64,000 nt of DNA. Source: Aestuariibaculum sediminum. GTDB taxonomy: Bacteria; Bacteroidota; Bacteroidia; Flavobacteriales; Flavobacteriaceae. Of this stretch, positions 48,883 to 57,539 are shown piece after piece. Location: the NCBI RefSeq assembly GCF_014596945.1, contig NZ_JACVXB010000002.1, positions 242,072 through 306,071 on the forward strand, given 5' to 3'. The position numbers were made by a program, and so were the translations under genes. How positions within the stretch are numbered: the first letter of the stretch is position 1; every line of letters starts with the position of its first letter. The notes below the pieces were generated by a model. The model had not been told where the DNA came from. It searched no databases and worked only from the letters and a program-made list of their open reading frames with translations.

Positions 48883-49602
48883 ATGAAATTAGATATACTT
48901 GCTATTGGAGCACATCCTGATGATGTTGAGTTGGGGTGTGGTGCTACTATAGCTAAAGAAGTTGCTAAAGGAAAAACAGTAGGTATTATAGATTTAACCC
49001 GAGGAGAGCTCGGAACCCGTGGTACAGCTCAAACCAGAGATAAAGAAGCTAAGGATGCGGCAAAAATATTAAATGTTGCAGTAAGAGAAAATATGGAATT
49101 TGCAGATGGTTTTTTTGTGAATGATAAAACTCATCAGCTCGCTTTAATTCAAAAAATCAGAAAATACCAGCCTGATATCGTTCTTTGTAACGCTATTGAT
49201 GATCGGCATATCGATCATGGTAAAGGAAGTAAATTAGCGAGTGATGCCTGTTTTTTAAGTGGTTTAATGAAAATAGAAACACAAGATGAAGCAGGTAATA
49301 ACCAAAACGCATGGAGACCAAAACAGGTATATCATTTTATTCAATGGAAAAATTTAGAACCAGATTTGGCTGTAGACGTATCTGAATTTATTGATTTAAA
49401 AATGAAGGCTGTGTTGGCTTATAAAACACAATTTTATAGTGCAGACAGTAAAGAGCCTCAAACACCAATTTCAAGTAAAAATTTTACTGATAGTGTGGTT
49501 TACAGAGCAAGAGATTTAGGGCGTTTAATAGGGGTAGAGTATGCCGAAGGATTTACCGCAGAACGCTATGTTGGCGTTAAGAGTTTATTCGATTTAATTT
49601 AA
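48883..49602 (+). CDS. bshB1: Bacillithiol biosynthesis deacetylase BshB1
   Basis: A 239-aa LmbE/PIG-L family N-deacetylase that removes acetate from GlcNAc-malate, the second step of bacillithiol synthesis. The zinc motif is GAHPDDVELGCG (His11, Asp13, Asp14), with the BshB1 signature GIIDLTRGELGTRGTAQTRDKEA, ILCNAIDDRHIDHGKGSKLASDACFLSGL including zinc-ligand His, and the C-terminal GRLIGVEYAEGF. It has no signal peptide. bshA and bshC are not in this window. tRNA-His follows about 150 bp downstream on the same strand. Confidence 0.94.
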   Translation: MKLDILAIGAHPDDVELGCGATIAKEVAKGKTVGIIDLTRGELGTRGTAQTRDKEAKDAAKILNVAVRENMEFADGFFVNDKTHQLALIQKIRKYQPDIVLCNAIDDRHIDHGKGSKLASDACFLSGLMKIETQDEAGNNQNAWRPKQVYHFIQWKNLEPDLAVDVSEFIDLKMKAVLAYKTQFYSADSKEPQTPISSKNFTDSVVYRARDLGRLIGVEYAEGFTAERYVGVKSLFDLI

Positions 49603-49699
49603 ATAAATTATTTTTTGAAATAAGACCTAGTAAATGAATACGTTACCCTTATAAGAAGTATTTATTTTACAAATGGTGGTAAAAATTTTCGAAAAAACT

Positions 49700-49730
49700 T
49701 TTGTAGAAACGCTTAAATCGTTTACATTTG
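49700..49730 (+). promoter_or_regulatory. Bacteroidota-type promoter of tRNA-His
   Basis: TTTG (49700-49703), 19-bp spacer, TACATTTG (49723-49730), followed by CAC. Spacing and both boxes match the phylum consensus; the tRNA begins 26 bases downstream. Confidence 0.82.
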
Positions 49731-49756
49731 CACTCGCATTACAAAATGCATTACAC

Positions 49757-49831
49757 GGTGGTTGTAGCTCAGTTGGTTAGAGCGCCTGATTGTGGTTCAG
49801 GAGGTCGTCGGTTCGAGACCGATCTTCCACC
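49757..49831 (+). tRNA. tRNA-His (GTG)
   Basis: A cloverleaf beginning with the extra G(-1) typical of tRNA-His. D-arm GCTC/GAGC, anticodon arm CCTGA-TTGTGGT-TCAGG giving GTG, and T-arm GTCGG-TTCGAGA-CCGAT. The acceptor strands GTGGTTG and CTTCCAC leave two U-U appositions (5-68, 6-67). The discriminator is C73, as required for HisRS, and the full CCA is not encoded. A terminator follows at 49841-49874. Confidence 0.95.
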
Positions 49832-49840
49832 CAAAAATAC

Positions 49841-49874
49841 AAAGCCTTTCAAGTTTATTGAAGGGCTTTTTTTG
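49841..49874 (+). terminator. Terminator of tRNA-His
   Basis: AAAGCCTTTCAA (49841-49852) pairs with TTGAAGGGCTTT (49858-49869) with one G-T pair, followed by a T-run. Confidence 0.85.
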
Positions 49875-49913
49875 TGGATTAAATTAGTCTACTTTTAGAA
49901 ACAAAATTTCAAT

Positions 49914-49945
49914 AAAAAAAGAGCAACTTATACAAGTTACTCTTT
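49914..49945 (-). terminator. Terminator of the GH2 gene
   Basis: AAAGAGCAACTT (49918-49929) and AAGTTACTCTTT (49934-49945) form a near-perfect stem. On the minus strand it is followed by a T-run. It lies 26 bases after the GH2 stop. Confidence 0.82.
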
Positions 49946-49970
49946 AAAACGTGTATTATTAAAATAACTG

Positions 49971-52900
49971 TTAATCAGCAAGAACACTAAATTCAGCACC
50001 ACCTGCAAAATCCTGCCCATTTTGGGAGCTTTTTGCCGTAAAACGTATAAATCGTGCTGTAATTGACTTTTTGAACAGGATTCGTTTTTCTTTTTTACCT
50101 AAAGAAAATTGACCAGAATAAATCTGTTCGTTCCAGGTTTTCCCATCCAGGCTCACATGAATTGTATAATTTTTTATATCTCCATTGGTTCCTCCATCCT
50201 GACGTGGCATATAAGTGAAACCTTTAATACTTTTGGCTTCACCACAATCAAAGTCTACCCAATGAGGAAATTGGGCCACAGTAACAGAATACATGGTATG
50301 CCACATTGAAGAAGGATCGCCGTCAACCAGATTTTTAGCAGCATTGTCATTACCCGGCTCTTCGCTGCTTACAAATACTACGCTGGTCTCAACTTTTTCA
50401 ATTTTATTGAATGTCATTGTAATTTCGGAGTCTTTATTGTTTTTAAACCAAGCTGTAATGGTTCCTCCTTCACGCAATGGAATGGTTTCCATATATTTTT
50501 TAGTTTTACCTCCATTAATGGAATAATAAATTTCTGTATCCTTTTTTACAGAAGAAATATTTACCGTTCCGTTGTTTGAACGAGTAATAGAAATGGGTAC
50601 GTCACCAGAAGGTAATACATTGGCTGTTTGATCTAAATTATTACTCGCAGGACGAATAATAAATCCAAAGTCATTTTGATTAGCATAAGCCCGATCATAA
50701 CTCAAAGGCCCTCCTTGTCCGCAACTTGCACCTCCAAGACCAGAAACTTTTACATCAAGATGAAGTGTTGTGTTTCCTGGTTCGGGTAATTCATAAATAT
50801 GGGCAGATGTAGCCATGGTTTGAGCAGTATATGGTAATGCGCTTACCGCCATAGTTTCATTTGCGATAAATACTGCTCCAATGCTATTTTTAGACTTATT
50901 TTGGGTTAATGCGCACCAACGGGTATCTTCATGGTTCCCCATATCTTGGGGTTTAGGGAAATTTACAAATTCTTCGTTAACCTTGTTTGTGTATTTTTCA
51001 ATATTCTGAGAAGTTTTTCTATCGTTGTAATTTCCAGCTGGACCGCGGCCATAATAAGTGAAATTATCATATTCTTTCGGAATTGTCAATGAGTATCCAA
51101 GTCTAGGAAGTACAAAATTAGGCTCGTTTGATGTTATGCTGGCTTGTAATTCTATAGAACCGTCCTGATAAACCGTCCATATTTGATTTGTTATAAAACG
51201 GAAATCGTTTTCTCCGAATTTACGATTTGACAGTTCTTCTACAGCTATCTTATTGCCACTCGTTCCTCCATGTTGTCGTGCAGCATTTGGAGCCTGAGAA
51301 ACTACTAAAAATGAGAGGGTAGCTGTACCATCGTTGTTTGTTCTAATTTTCGATGAAATGGCTTTGTGTTTTAAGTTATGAAGCCCTTTTTCATACCAAC
51401 TTTGGTAGCCCCATGTATCGTTATTTACAAAGGCACGAAAGGCATCAAGTTTTGGTCCATTACCATCTGTTATTATTATATTATCCTTGTACGAAAGTCC
51501 ATAAAGTGATCCGTCGTTGTTATTGAACTTAGCTTTAAAGCCTTTGCCCTGTACAATTTTGATGTTATTTTCGGCATCAATAATTTTAACCTGTTCATTA
51601 GCTGTTGTTTTAGTCACATCTGCGATGGTTGGTATATCTGTTTTTGCTTTAATTAAGAACTGATTTTCAGCTTGAACATAATTGCTTTTTGCCCAAGGTT
51701 GATCTTCTTTTAAAGTAAATTCAAGCTTCAAAAAATATTCTGAATTCGCTTTGAACTCTTTAAATTGGTAAGGAATTGCTATTTTACTTTTTGATCTCGC
51801 TTCAATGGGAGAAAGAGGAATTTGACCACTTTTTACTTTTGAACCATTTTCCCAGACAGACCAATTTAAATTATAATCAGAAAGCGATTTGAAATAATAT
51901 TTATTGAAAATTTCAATTATACCTTTGGTTATATCCAAAGGTGTAACTCCAAAATTCTGATAAACTTTTTTTACCTCGTAGTATTGAGGTTTCGGATCTC
52001 GTTCAGCAAAAAGAATACCGTTCATGACAAACTGCCCGCTGTTAGGTTTATCACCAAAGTCTCCCCCATACGCAAGATACCTGGTTCCATCTTCTTTATA
52101 ATTATAAAGGGCCTGATCGATCCAATCCCAAATAGCACCACCACAGAAAAAGTTGGTAGATTCAATGGCTTCCCAGTAATCAATTAAATTACCACATGCA
52201 TTCCCCATAGAGTGGGCATATTCAGAAATATGAAACGGGTATTTAATGCCCATGGTACCTTTAACTGCACTTTTCATCCAACCAATGGAAGGGTATTGAT
52301 TCGAGCCCATATCTACAATATTATTATTCCGTTCGTATTGCACTGGGCGTGACACATCAATTTTTTTCAATGCATCGTATGCGTATTCAAAATTTTTACC
52401 TGGACCAGCTTCGTTACCGAGTGACCAGATTACAATAGCTGGGTGATTTTTATTTTGATGCGTCATTTCGACGACTCTGCCAACATGAGCGTTTTTCCAT
52501 TCTGGAGGATGAGAAAGTGAAGCTTCTCCATAATAATACTGATGTGATTCAATATTAGCTTCGTCTTCCAGATAAATACCGTATTTGTTACAGAGGTAAT
52601 ACCAGTAAGGATCAGGAGGGTAGTGAGAGTTACGAACGTGATTTATATTAGCACGTTTCATTAACATCACTTCATCTTGCATCTGTTCACGAGTTATGGC
52701 ATGTCCTGTTTTTGGGTTCGTTTCATGACGATTTACACCTTTTAGTTTTACCGTTTTACCATTTATGTAATAATAACGGCCTTCTAAACCAAATTCATCG
52801 TCTTTTGCTAAAGTATTTTTAATAGTAACCTCTCGGAAACCAGTGTATATAGAGATGGTTTCAACAACTTTACCAGATTTATCTTTTAGTTCAGCTATTA

Positions 52901-54005
52901 GGGTATAACGATAAGGTTGTTCGGCCGACCATTGTTTTGGTGAGGGCACATGCATTACTACAGAAGAGGTTGTTTGTTCTCCACTATTTATTGTGGAAAC
53001 TGGAGTGCTTACTCCAACATTTTCAACACGTTTATTTTCATCTGAATATAGTTTGTTTTCGTAAATTGAGTATACTATTTGGTAACCTTTAGCAGAGTTT
53101 TTACTAAAATTGCGAATATCGGCAGAAATTTTTAATGTGCCATTAATGTAATTATCATCAAGCTCAGGAAGCACGAAAAGATCCCTTATTTGAATTTTAG
53201 GGGTAGAATACAGCTGCACTGTTCGGAATATTCCAGGAAGGCGGAACATATCTTGAGCTTCCAGAAATGAACCGTCTGAATTACGATAAACTTCTGCAGC
53301 GATAACATTATTGCCTTTTTTTACGTAATTAGTTATATTGAAGGCAGCAGCATTACGAGAGTTTTTTGAAAATCCAACATACCTACCATTTATCCAGAGG
53401 TAAAAAAAAGAATCTACACCATCAAACTGAATAAAGATTTCACGTCCGTCCCAGTTTTCAGGAATTTCAAAGTCACGACGATAAGATCCTACTTCATTTC
53501 GAGCATCATATGTAACCCAATCTTTAGCTGGTTCCCGCATTACGCCACCTTTCCAGTCATTAACTTTTACATCATGCTTAAATATTACCGGTTGATTACA
53601 ATATATTGGTGTCCCGTATTTTTGCCCGCCATCTTTACCAAGACCAAAAATATTCCAGTTGGAAGGTACTGAAATATCATCCCATTTACTTACATCAAAA
53701 TTAGGGTTAAAAAAATCTAATGGACGTAGATCGGGGTGTTTAACCCAATTAAACTTCCATTGTCCATCTAGAGATTTCCAGTATTCAGCATGTTCTGGTA
53801 AGACTTTGCGCGCATTTTGTACGTTTTTAAATGAAAAGAAAGTTGCTCGTGGTTGTTCTTTATTATGTGCAATATGAGACGGTGATTCCCACTCTTTGCC
53901 AGTAGGAGCTTTAATAGATCCATATGTAAAGCCAGAAAGTTGTGCTGTAACTACGTAACAATTAGCTATTAAGCAGGCTATTAATCCTAAAATAGTTTTT
54001 TTCAT
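49971..54005 (-). CDS. Exported GH2-family beta-galactosidase-like enzyme with discoidin-like tail
   Basis: A 1344-aa secreted glycoside hydrolase with signal peptide MKKTILGLIACLIANCYVVTAQ. Order of domains: sugar-binding jelly roll (about 75-275), Ig-like domain (275-395), TIM-barrel (395-700) with acid/base Glu532 (WSLGNEAGPG) and nucleophile Glu595 (HISEYAHSMGN), further beta domains including a small-chain-like domain (about 840-1120), a short Ig-like linker with a FN3/CHB-like look, and a C-terminal F5/8-type carbohydrate-binding module (about 1210-1344, ending FIRFTAKSSQNGQDFAGGAEF). It cleaves a beta-galactoside or related sugar. No SusC/D pair or sulfatase is in this window. No T9SS tail, so probably periplasmic. 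Confidence 0.93.
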   Translation of the reverse strand: MKKTILGLIACLIANCYVVTAQLSGFTYGSIKAPTGKEWESPSHIAHNKEQPRATFFSFKNVQNARKVLPEHAEYWKSLDGQWKFNWVKHPDLRPLDFFNPNFDVSKWDDISVPSNWNIFGLGKDGGQKYGTPIYCNQPVIFKHDVKVNDWKGGVMREPAKDWVTYDARNEVGSYRRDFEIPENWDGREIFIQFDGVDSFFYLWINGRYVGFSKNSRNAAAFNITNYVKKGNNVIAAEVYRNSDGSFLEAQDMFRLPGIFRTVQLYSTPKIQIRDLFVLPELDDNYINGTLKISADIRNFSKNSAKGYQIVYSIYENKLYSDENKRVENVGVSTPVSTINSGEQTTSSVVMHVPSPKQWSAEQPYRYTLIAELKDKSGKVVETISIYTGFREVTIKNTLAKDDEFGLEGRYYYINGKTVKLKGVNRHETNPKTGHAITREQMQDEVMLMKRANINHVRNSHYPPDPYWYYLCNKYGIYLEDEANIESHQYYYGEASLSHPPEWKNAHVGRVVEMTHQNKNHPAIVIWSLGNEAGPGKNFEYAYDALKKIDVSRPVQYERNNNIVDMGSNQYPSIGWMKSAVKGTMGIKYPFHISEYAHSMGNACGNLIDYWEAIESTNFFCGGAIWDWIDQALYNYKEDGTRYLAYGGDFGDKPNSGQFVMNGILFAERDPKPQYYEVKKVYQNFGVTPLDITKGIIEIFNKYYFKSLSDYNLNWSVWENGSKVKSGQIPLSPIEARSKSKIAIPYQFKEFKANSEYFLKLEFTLKEDQPWAKSNYVQAENQFLIKAKTDIPTIADVTKTTANEQVKIIDAENNIKIVQGKGFKAKFNNNDGSLYGLSYKDNIIITDGNGPKLDAFRAFVNNDTWGYQSWYEKGLHNLKHKAISSKIRTNNDGTATLSFLVVSQAPNAARQHGGTSGNKIAVEELSNRKFGENDFRFITNQIWTVYQDGSIELQASITSNEPNFVLPRLGYSLTIPKEYDNFTYYGRGPAGNYNDRKTSQNIEKYTNKVNEEFVNFPKPQDMGNHEDTRWCALTQNKSKNSIGAVFIANETMAVSALPYTAQTMATSAHIYELPEPGNTTLHLDVKVSGLGGASCGQGGPLSYDRAYANQNDFGFIIRPASNNLDQTANVLPSGDVPISITRSNNGTVNISSVKKDTEIYYSINGGKTKKYMETIPLREGGTITAWFKNNKDSEITMTFNKIEKVETSVVFVSSEEPGNDNAAKNLVDGDPSSMWHTMYSVTVAQFPHWVDFDCGEAKSIKGFTYMPRQDGGTNGDIKNYTIHVSLDGKTWNEQIYSGQFSLGKKEKRILFKKSITARFIRFTAKSSQNGQDFAGGAEFSVLAD

Positions 54006-54361
54006 AGATTATTTGTATCTGTTTTCTAAACGATAATGTTAAAATAAAAAGTAGGCTATGTTTAATTTAGGAGCTGTACGAAGCAGCAATATACTAATAA
54101 ATTGTGTTCGAGCACACTTTTTTTATATTTGAATTTAATGAATGATAATAATTTGTAGTGTAATCAAAATTCGATTTAAATAAACAATAGTAGCGAGAAA
54201 AGTCTCAAAATATTTTTAATAAAAATTGAGTGATTTAAAGTAAAGAAAACGAGAATTCAAATATAGGATTAGGTAATTAGCTCTTTATTTTTAACTGCTT
54301 AATATAAGCCTAATAATTAGGCGAAAAAAATCTAATTTAAAATGGAAAGCTATAAGTATAT
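54006..54361. other. 356-bp non-coding region upstream of the GH2 gene
   Basis: AT-rich, no credible ORF. A minus-strand TATATTTG (54258-54265) could be a -7 box for the GH2 gene, about 250 bp upstream of its ATG, without a -33 match. A plus-strand TATATTTG (54124-54131) has no gene to serve. No RNA gene recognised. Confidence 0.45.
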
Positions 54362-54544
54362 TTAACTTTTAGAATGCCATCCATCAATAAATTCTCCATC
54401 TTCTAAACTATCGTCTACAAGAACAAAACCAACGTGAGGTGTCCATATGGCCTTACTTTCACGATATTTATTTGCTGATTTAATATTTACTTTGTAGGTA
54501 CCTTCTTCGTCAGGTAGTTTATCTGTTAAGCTAATGTATTCCAT
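54362..54544 (-). CDS. Small hypothetical protein (60 aa)
   Basis: A 60-aa acidic protein starting MEYISLTDKLPDEEGTYKV and ending EDGEFIDGWHSKS. The LPDEEGTYKV...WTPHVGFVLVDD...IDGWHS pattern resembles short DUF551-like proteins with Trp and Gly-rich strands, but I cannot assign it firmly. Stand-alone, with 300+ bp of non-coding DNA downstream and a hairpin terminator upstream (54594-54623). Real-gene status is moderately supported by ATG start and even residue composition. Confidence 0.6.
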   Translation of the reverse strand: MEYISLTDKLPDEEGTYKVNIKSANKYRESKAIWTPHVGFVLVDDSLEDGEFIDGWHSKS

Positions 54545-54593
54545 GCTACAAAACTAAATAATTAAAGGGGTTTTTAAAAATGTATATTCAAAC

Positions 54594-54623
54594 AAAAAGC
54601 TTTTCTAAAATGAAAAGCTTTTT
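54594..54623. terminator. Terminator downstream of the M28 pair
   Basis: A perfect 12-bp inverted repeat AAAAAGCTTTTC / GAAAAGCTTTTT with a 6-base loop; T-run on the minus strand. It lies about 90 bases after the second M28 gene. Confidence 0.75.
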
Positions 54624-54711
54624 ATGTAAAGTTAGCTATGCAAGGTTTTGTTTTAACCCTTTTTTAGATTTAGTTAGTCTTAATCCTGTATGCCTTAATA
54701 AAATAACAATA

Positions 54712-55728
54712 CTATTGTTTGTCTACTTTTATACGCTCGTCTCTGTTTGCTAGTTCCCAAGCTGTATGAAATATTAGACGAGTTCGGGTTTCCAGTAAAT
54801 CGTATTCTATTTTATCAGGTGTATCGGTTGGCCGATGATAATCGGCGTGTGTTCCGTTAAAATAAAATATTACAGGTATGTTATTTTTCGCGAAATTATA
54901 GTGATCGCTGCGATAGTAAAAGCGATTAGGGTCGTTATCGTCGTTATATGTATAATCAAAATCCATGTTGATATACTTCTTATTAATTTCTTCAGAAATA
55001 TTGTGTAACTCTGAACTGAGTTTATCTGAACCTATTAAATAAACATAGTTTCTGTTGTTTTCATGTTTTTTATATACACGACCTATCATATCAATATTTA
55101 AGTCGGCTACGGTGTTTTCTAATGGAAAAACAGGATCTACATCTGTGTAATACCGCGATCCAAAAAGTCCAATTTCCTCACCTGTTACATGTAAAAATAA
55201 AATAGTACGCTTTGGTCCGTTACCTTCGTCCGCAGCATTTTTAAAGGCTTCGGCAATTTCTAAAATAGCTACTGTGCCCGATCCGTCGTCGTCAGCTCCG
55301 TTGTTAATTTTTCCATTACCGTTTACGCCAATGTGGTCTAGATGTGCTGAAATGATAATAATTTCTTCTGGTTTTTCAGAACCTTTAATGTATGCTAATA
55401 CATTTTCTGAAGCTTTGGCTTTTCGCGAAAAATAGTCTTCTGGAATATCCTGAAAATAATCATCTGCACCTAAAGGTGATGGAATGCCGAGACTTTGATA
55501 ATGCTTCTTAATAAAGTTAACAGCTTTCTTTTGTCCGGGCTCTCCTGTTTTTCTACCTTCAAATTCATCAGAGGCATATATGTATAATGCTTCTTTTAAT
55601 TCGTTAGCGGTTATTGTTTGAGCATAATTTACAGAACTTTTGGTTTTATCCTGTTTTGTATTGTTTTGCGATGTACCACATGATGACACTAAAAATGTGG
55701 TACATAAAAGGATAGCTATTCTTTTCAT
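54712..55728 (-). CDS. M28-family metallopeptidase lipoprotein (copy 2)
   Basis: A 338-aa lipoprotein with signal MKRIAILLCTTFLVSSCGTS (lipobox Cys). The M28 zinc aminopeptidase core shows the ligand His/Asp in IIISAHLDHIGV and NNGADDDGSGTVAILEIAEA, the catalytic Glu pair in HVTGEEIGLFGSRYY, Asp in NLNIDMIGR, and His in YRSDHYNFAKNNIPVIFYFNGTHADYHRPTDTPDKIEYDLL. All metal ligands appear present. It is the downstream member of a tandem pair with 55796-56851 (67-bp gap), to which it is closely similar along its whole length. Likely outer-membrane-anchored peptidase for peptide scavenging. Confidence 0.94.
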   Translation of the reverse strand: MKRIAILLCTTFLVSSCGTSQNNTKQDKTKSSVNYAQTITANELKEALYIYASDEFEGRKTGEPGQKKAVNFIKKHYQSLGIPSPLGADDYFQDIPEDYFSRKAKASENVLAYIKGSEKPEEIIIISAHLDHIGVNGNGKINNGADDDGSGTVAILEIAEAFKNAADEGNGPKRTILFLHVTGEEIGLFGSRYYTDVDPVFPLENTVADLNIDMIGRVYKKHENNRNYVYLIGSDKLSSELHNISEEINKKYINMDFDYTYNDDNDPNRFYYRSDHYNFAKNNIPVIFYFNGTHADYHRPTDTPDKIEYDLLETRTRLIFHTAWELANRDERIKVDKQ

Positions 55729-55795
55729 GTATGAGTTAGTATTTTTGAACGCTAATATTACAAAAAATGACAGTATAGCGTTGTCGAAATCGGAA

Positions 55796-56851
55796 TTATT
55801 TTAACAAATTATTGTTTTTATCGGTAAGGAGACGGTGGTTCTGATTAGCAATTTGCCAGGCTGTTGCAAAGATTAATTTAGTGCGTTTTTCTAATAAATT
55901 ATAATTTATTTTTTCTGGCGTATCGGTTGGTTTATGGTAATCGCTATGTTCACCGTTAAAATAAAAAATGACAGGAATGCCAAGTGCTGCAAAATTGTAA
56001 TGGTCGGATCGGGTATAGTATTGGTTTCTGTCGTTTTCGTCATTATATCTGTAATCCAAATCAATATTAAAAAGCGTGTCATTTACTTTTTCCGATAAGT
56101 AATGTAATTCTTTACTTATACGGTCGGAGCCAATTAAGTATAGGTAGTCTTTTTTATTTTTATGGATATCATCAACGCGACCAATCATGTCTATATTTAA
56201 GTTTGTTACTGTGTTTTTTAAAGGAAAAACTGGGTGTCGGGTGTAATATTCTGAACCTTTTTTACCTAATTCTTCTGCAGTGAAATGTAGAAATAAAATG
56301 CTGCGCTTTGGGCCATTACCCTCAAGTTGGGCTTTTTTAAAAGCCTGAGCCATTTCCATTAGGGCCACAGTGCCCGAACCATCATCGTCGGCTCCATAAT
56401 TTACTTGTCCGTTTTCATTTACACCTAAATGATCAAGGTGTGCAGAAATGATAATGACTTCTTGAGGAATTTCCTGGCCTTCAATGAATGCCATAACATT
56501 TTCGGTGGGTTTTGTTTTTTCAAAAAAGAAATCTGAAGGTATATTTTGAAAATAATTAATAGTATCCCTAAGAGGGGACATGATACCTTCCTGTTGATAG
56601 TAATGTTTTAAGAAATTGGAAGCTTTCTTTTGACCTATTTCCCCGGTTGCTCGGCCCTGAAATTCTTCTGACGAAAAATTATATAAGTGTGTTTTTAGTT
56701 CGGAAGCAGTAATAGTTTTGGCATAGTTTAAAACCTCTGTTTTATCAACTAATTCTATACTGTTTTTTAGATTTTTGATTTTAGTAGAATACTTAGGTGT
56801 GGCACATGTGCCTACTAAAGTAAGAACAGAGAGTATACAAAAGCTTTTCAT
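55796..56851 (-). CDS. M28-family metallopeptidase lipoprotein (copy 1)
   Basis: A 351-aa paralogue of the next gene. Signal MKSFCILSVLTLVGTCATP with a probable lipobox ending at the second Cys. Zinc and catalytic motifs are intact: VIIISAHLDHLGVNENG, NYGADDDGSGTVALMEMAQAF, HFTAEELGKKGSEYYTR, NLNIDMIGR, YTRSDHYNFAALGIPVIFYFNGEHSDYHKPTDTPEKI. Compared with copy 2 the GEEIG glycine-rich loop is AEELG. The leader contains an inverted repeat (56870-56927) and, further upstream, a -7 box (56942-56949). Confidence 0.94.
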   Translation of the reverse strand: MKSFCILSVLTLVGTCATPKYSTKIKNLKNSIELVDKTEVLNYAKTITASELKTHLYNFSSEEFQGRATGEIGQKKASNFLKHYYQQEGIMSPLRDTINYFQNIPSDFFFEKTKPTENVMAFIEGQEIPQEVIIISAHLDHLGVNENGQVNYGADDDGSGTVALMEMAQAFKKAQLEGNGPKRSILFLHFTAEELGKKGSEYYTRHPVFPLKNTVTNLNIDMIGRVDDIHKNKKDYLYLIGSDRISKELHYLSEKVNDTLFNIDLDYRYNDENDRNQYYTRSDHYNFAALGIPVIFYFNGEHSDYHKPTDTPEKINYNLLEKRTKLIFATAWQIANQNHRLLTDKNNNLLK

Positions 56852-56869
56852 GTGTTTTTTATAGTCACA

Positions 56870-56927
56870 TGAAACTTACAATAATCATTTTTTGGGGTTA
56901 AAATTATTCGAAAATGTGAGTTTCATT
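56870..56927 (-). promoter_or_regulatory. Inverted repeat in the 5' leader of the M28 pair
   Basis: ATGAAACTTACA (56870-56881) and TGTGAGTTTCAT (56916-56927) match at 11 of 12 positions across a 34-bp loop. They lie between a minus-strand -7 box TATATTTG (56942-56949) and the ATG at 56851. They could form a leader stem or a spaced operator. Confidence 0.4.
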
Positions 56928-57007
56928 TGATTAGTCGTAACCAAATATAACAAAAAATAAAAAGAATTTACTTACTTAATTTCTGGAAAATAAAAGATAA
57001 CAATTAT

Positions 57008-57529
57008 TTAATTTATCTCCAGGTTTTCCAAATCTGAACTTTCAATTTCTGTTTCAATAATGTCGTTTTCATTTATTTCCAGGGACTCAATTTCTGCATC
57101 ATCAATATTAATACTTTCTATTTCAGATGCATCAATTTCTATTTCCTCAATTTCACTTGCATCAATTTCAATGTCTTCCAATTCCTTTAATTCGGATTCA
57201 TCAATTTCTAAATCTAACGACTCCAGCTCTTCAATGGCAGCTTCTTCAAACTGTATTTCTTTAGTTTCTAGAGCTTGAGTGTCTTCGACTTCTGTAGTTG
57301 TAAAAATAGCTTTGTAAAAGGTAAGTAGAAGGGCTAATGTGGTCAGAATAAATGAAAAAGGAATCAATTTTTTTACCTCACCCGATTTTTTTGATAAATA
57401 AAATGCTCCTCCAGCAAGAAGAAGGGCAGCTATACCTGGAAAAATAGCTAAATTAGATATTGGTAATACCGAAAATATAATTGTAAACACAGATGCGATT
57501 ACAGCAAATATCGTTAATGTTTGTCTCAT
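57008..57529 (-). CDS. Membrane protein with acidic decapeptide-repeat tail
   Basis: A 173-aa protein. Residues 1-76 contain three membrane helices (5-22, 24-45, 55-75). Residues 77-173 are extremely acidic, and from 111 on consist of exact 10-residue repeats with consensus E-I-(D/N)-x-(S/N)-(E/D)-(I/L)-E-x-(I/L): EIDASEIEEI, EIDASEIESI, NIDDAEIESL, EINENDIIET, EIESSDLENL. Alternating Ile/Leu with Glu/Asp suggests a beta-solenoid or amphipathic beta strand. I do not recognise the family. It follows DUF3108 by 10 bp in the same operon. Confidence 0.75.
   Translation of the reverse strand: MRQTLTIFAVIASVFTIIFSVLPISNLAIFPGIAALLLAGGAFYLSKKSGEVKKLIPFSFILTTLALLLTFYKAIFTTTEVEDTQALETKEIQFEEAAIEELESLDLEIDESELKELEDIEIDASEIEEIEIDASEIESINIDDAEIESLEINENDIIETEIESSDLENLEIN
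57011..57220 (-). repeat. 30-bp-period coding repeats (decapeptide)
   Basis: About six imperfect 30-bp units encode the acidic 10-residue repeats of the membrane protein. The two central units (EIDASEIEEI and EIDASEIESI) are nearly identical, suggesting expansion by slippage or unequal crossing-over. Confidence 0.7.
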
Positions 57530-57539
57530 TTGTTTTCTT

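Noticed and set aside
49971..54005. GH2 gene as part of a polysaccharide utilisation locus
   Set aside because: No SusC/SusD pair, sulfatase or second glycoside hydrolase occurs nearby in the window.
54124..54131. Plus-strand TATATTTG in the gap before GH2
   Set aside because: Only minus-strand genes are nearby, so it has nothing to drive.
57011..57220. 30-bp repeats as a CRISPR array
   Set aside because: Units are contiguous, in frame and coding, with no unique spacers or cas genes. No CRISPR array was seen anywhere in the window.
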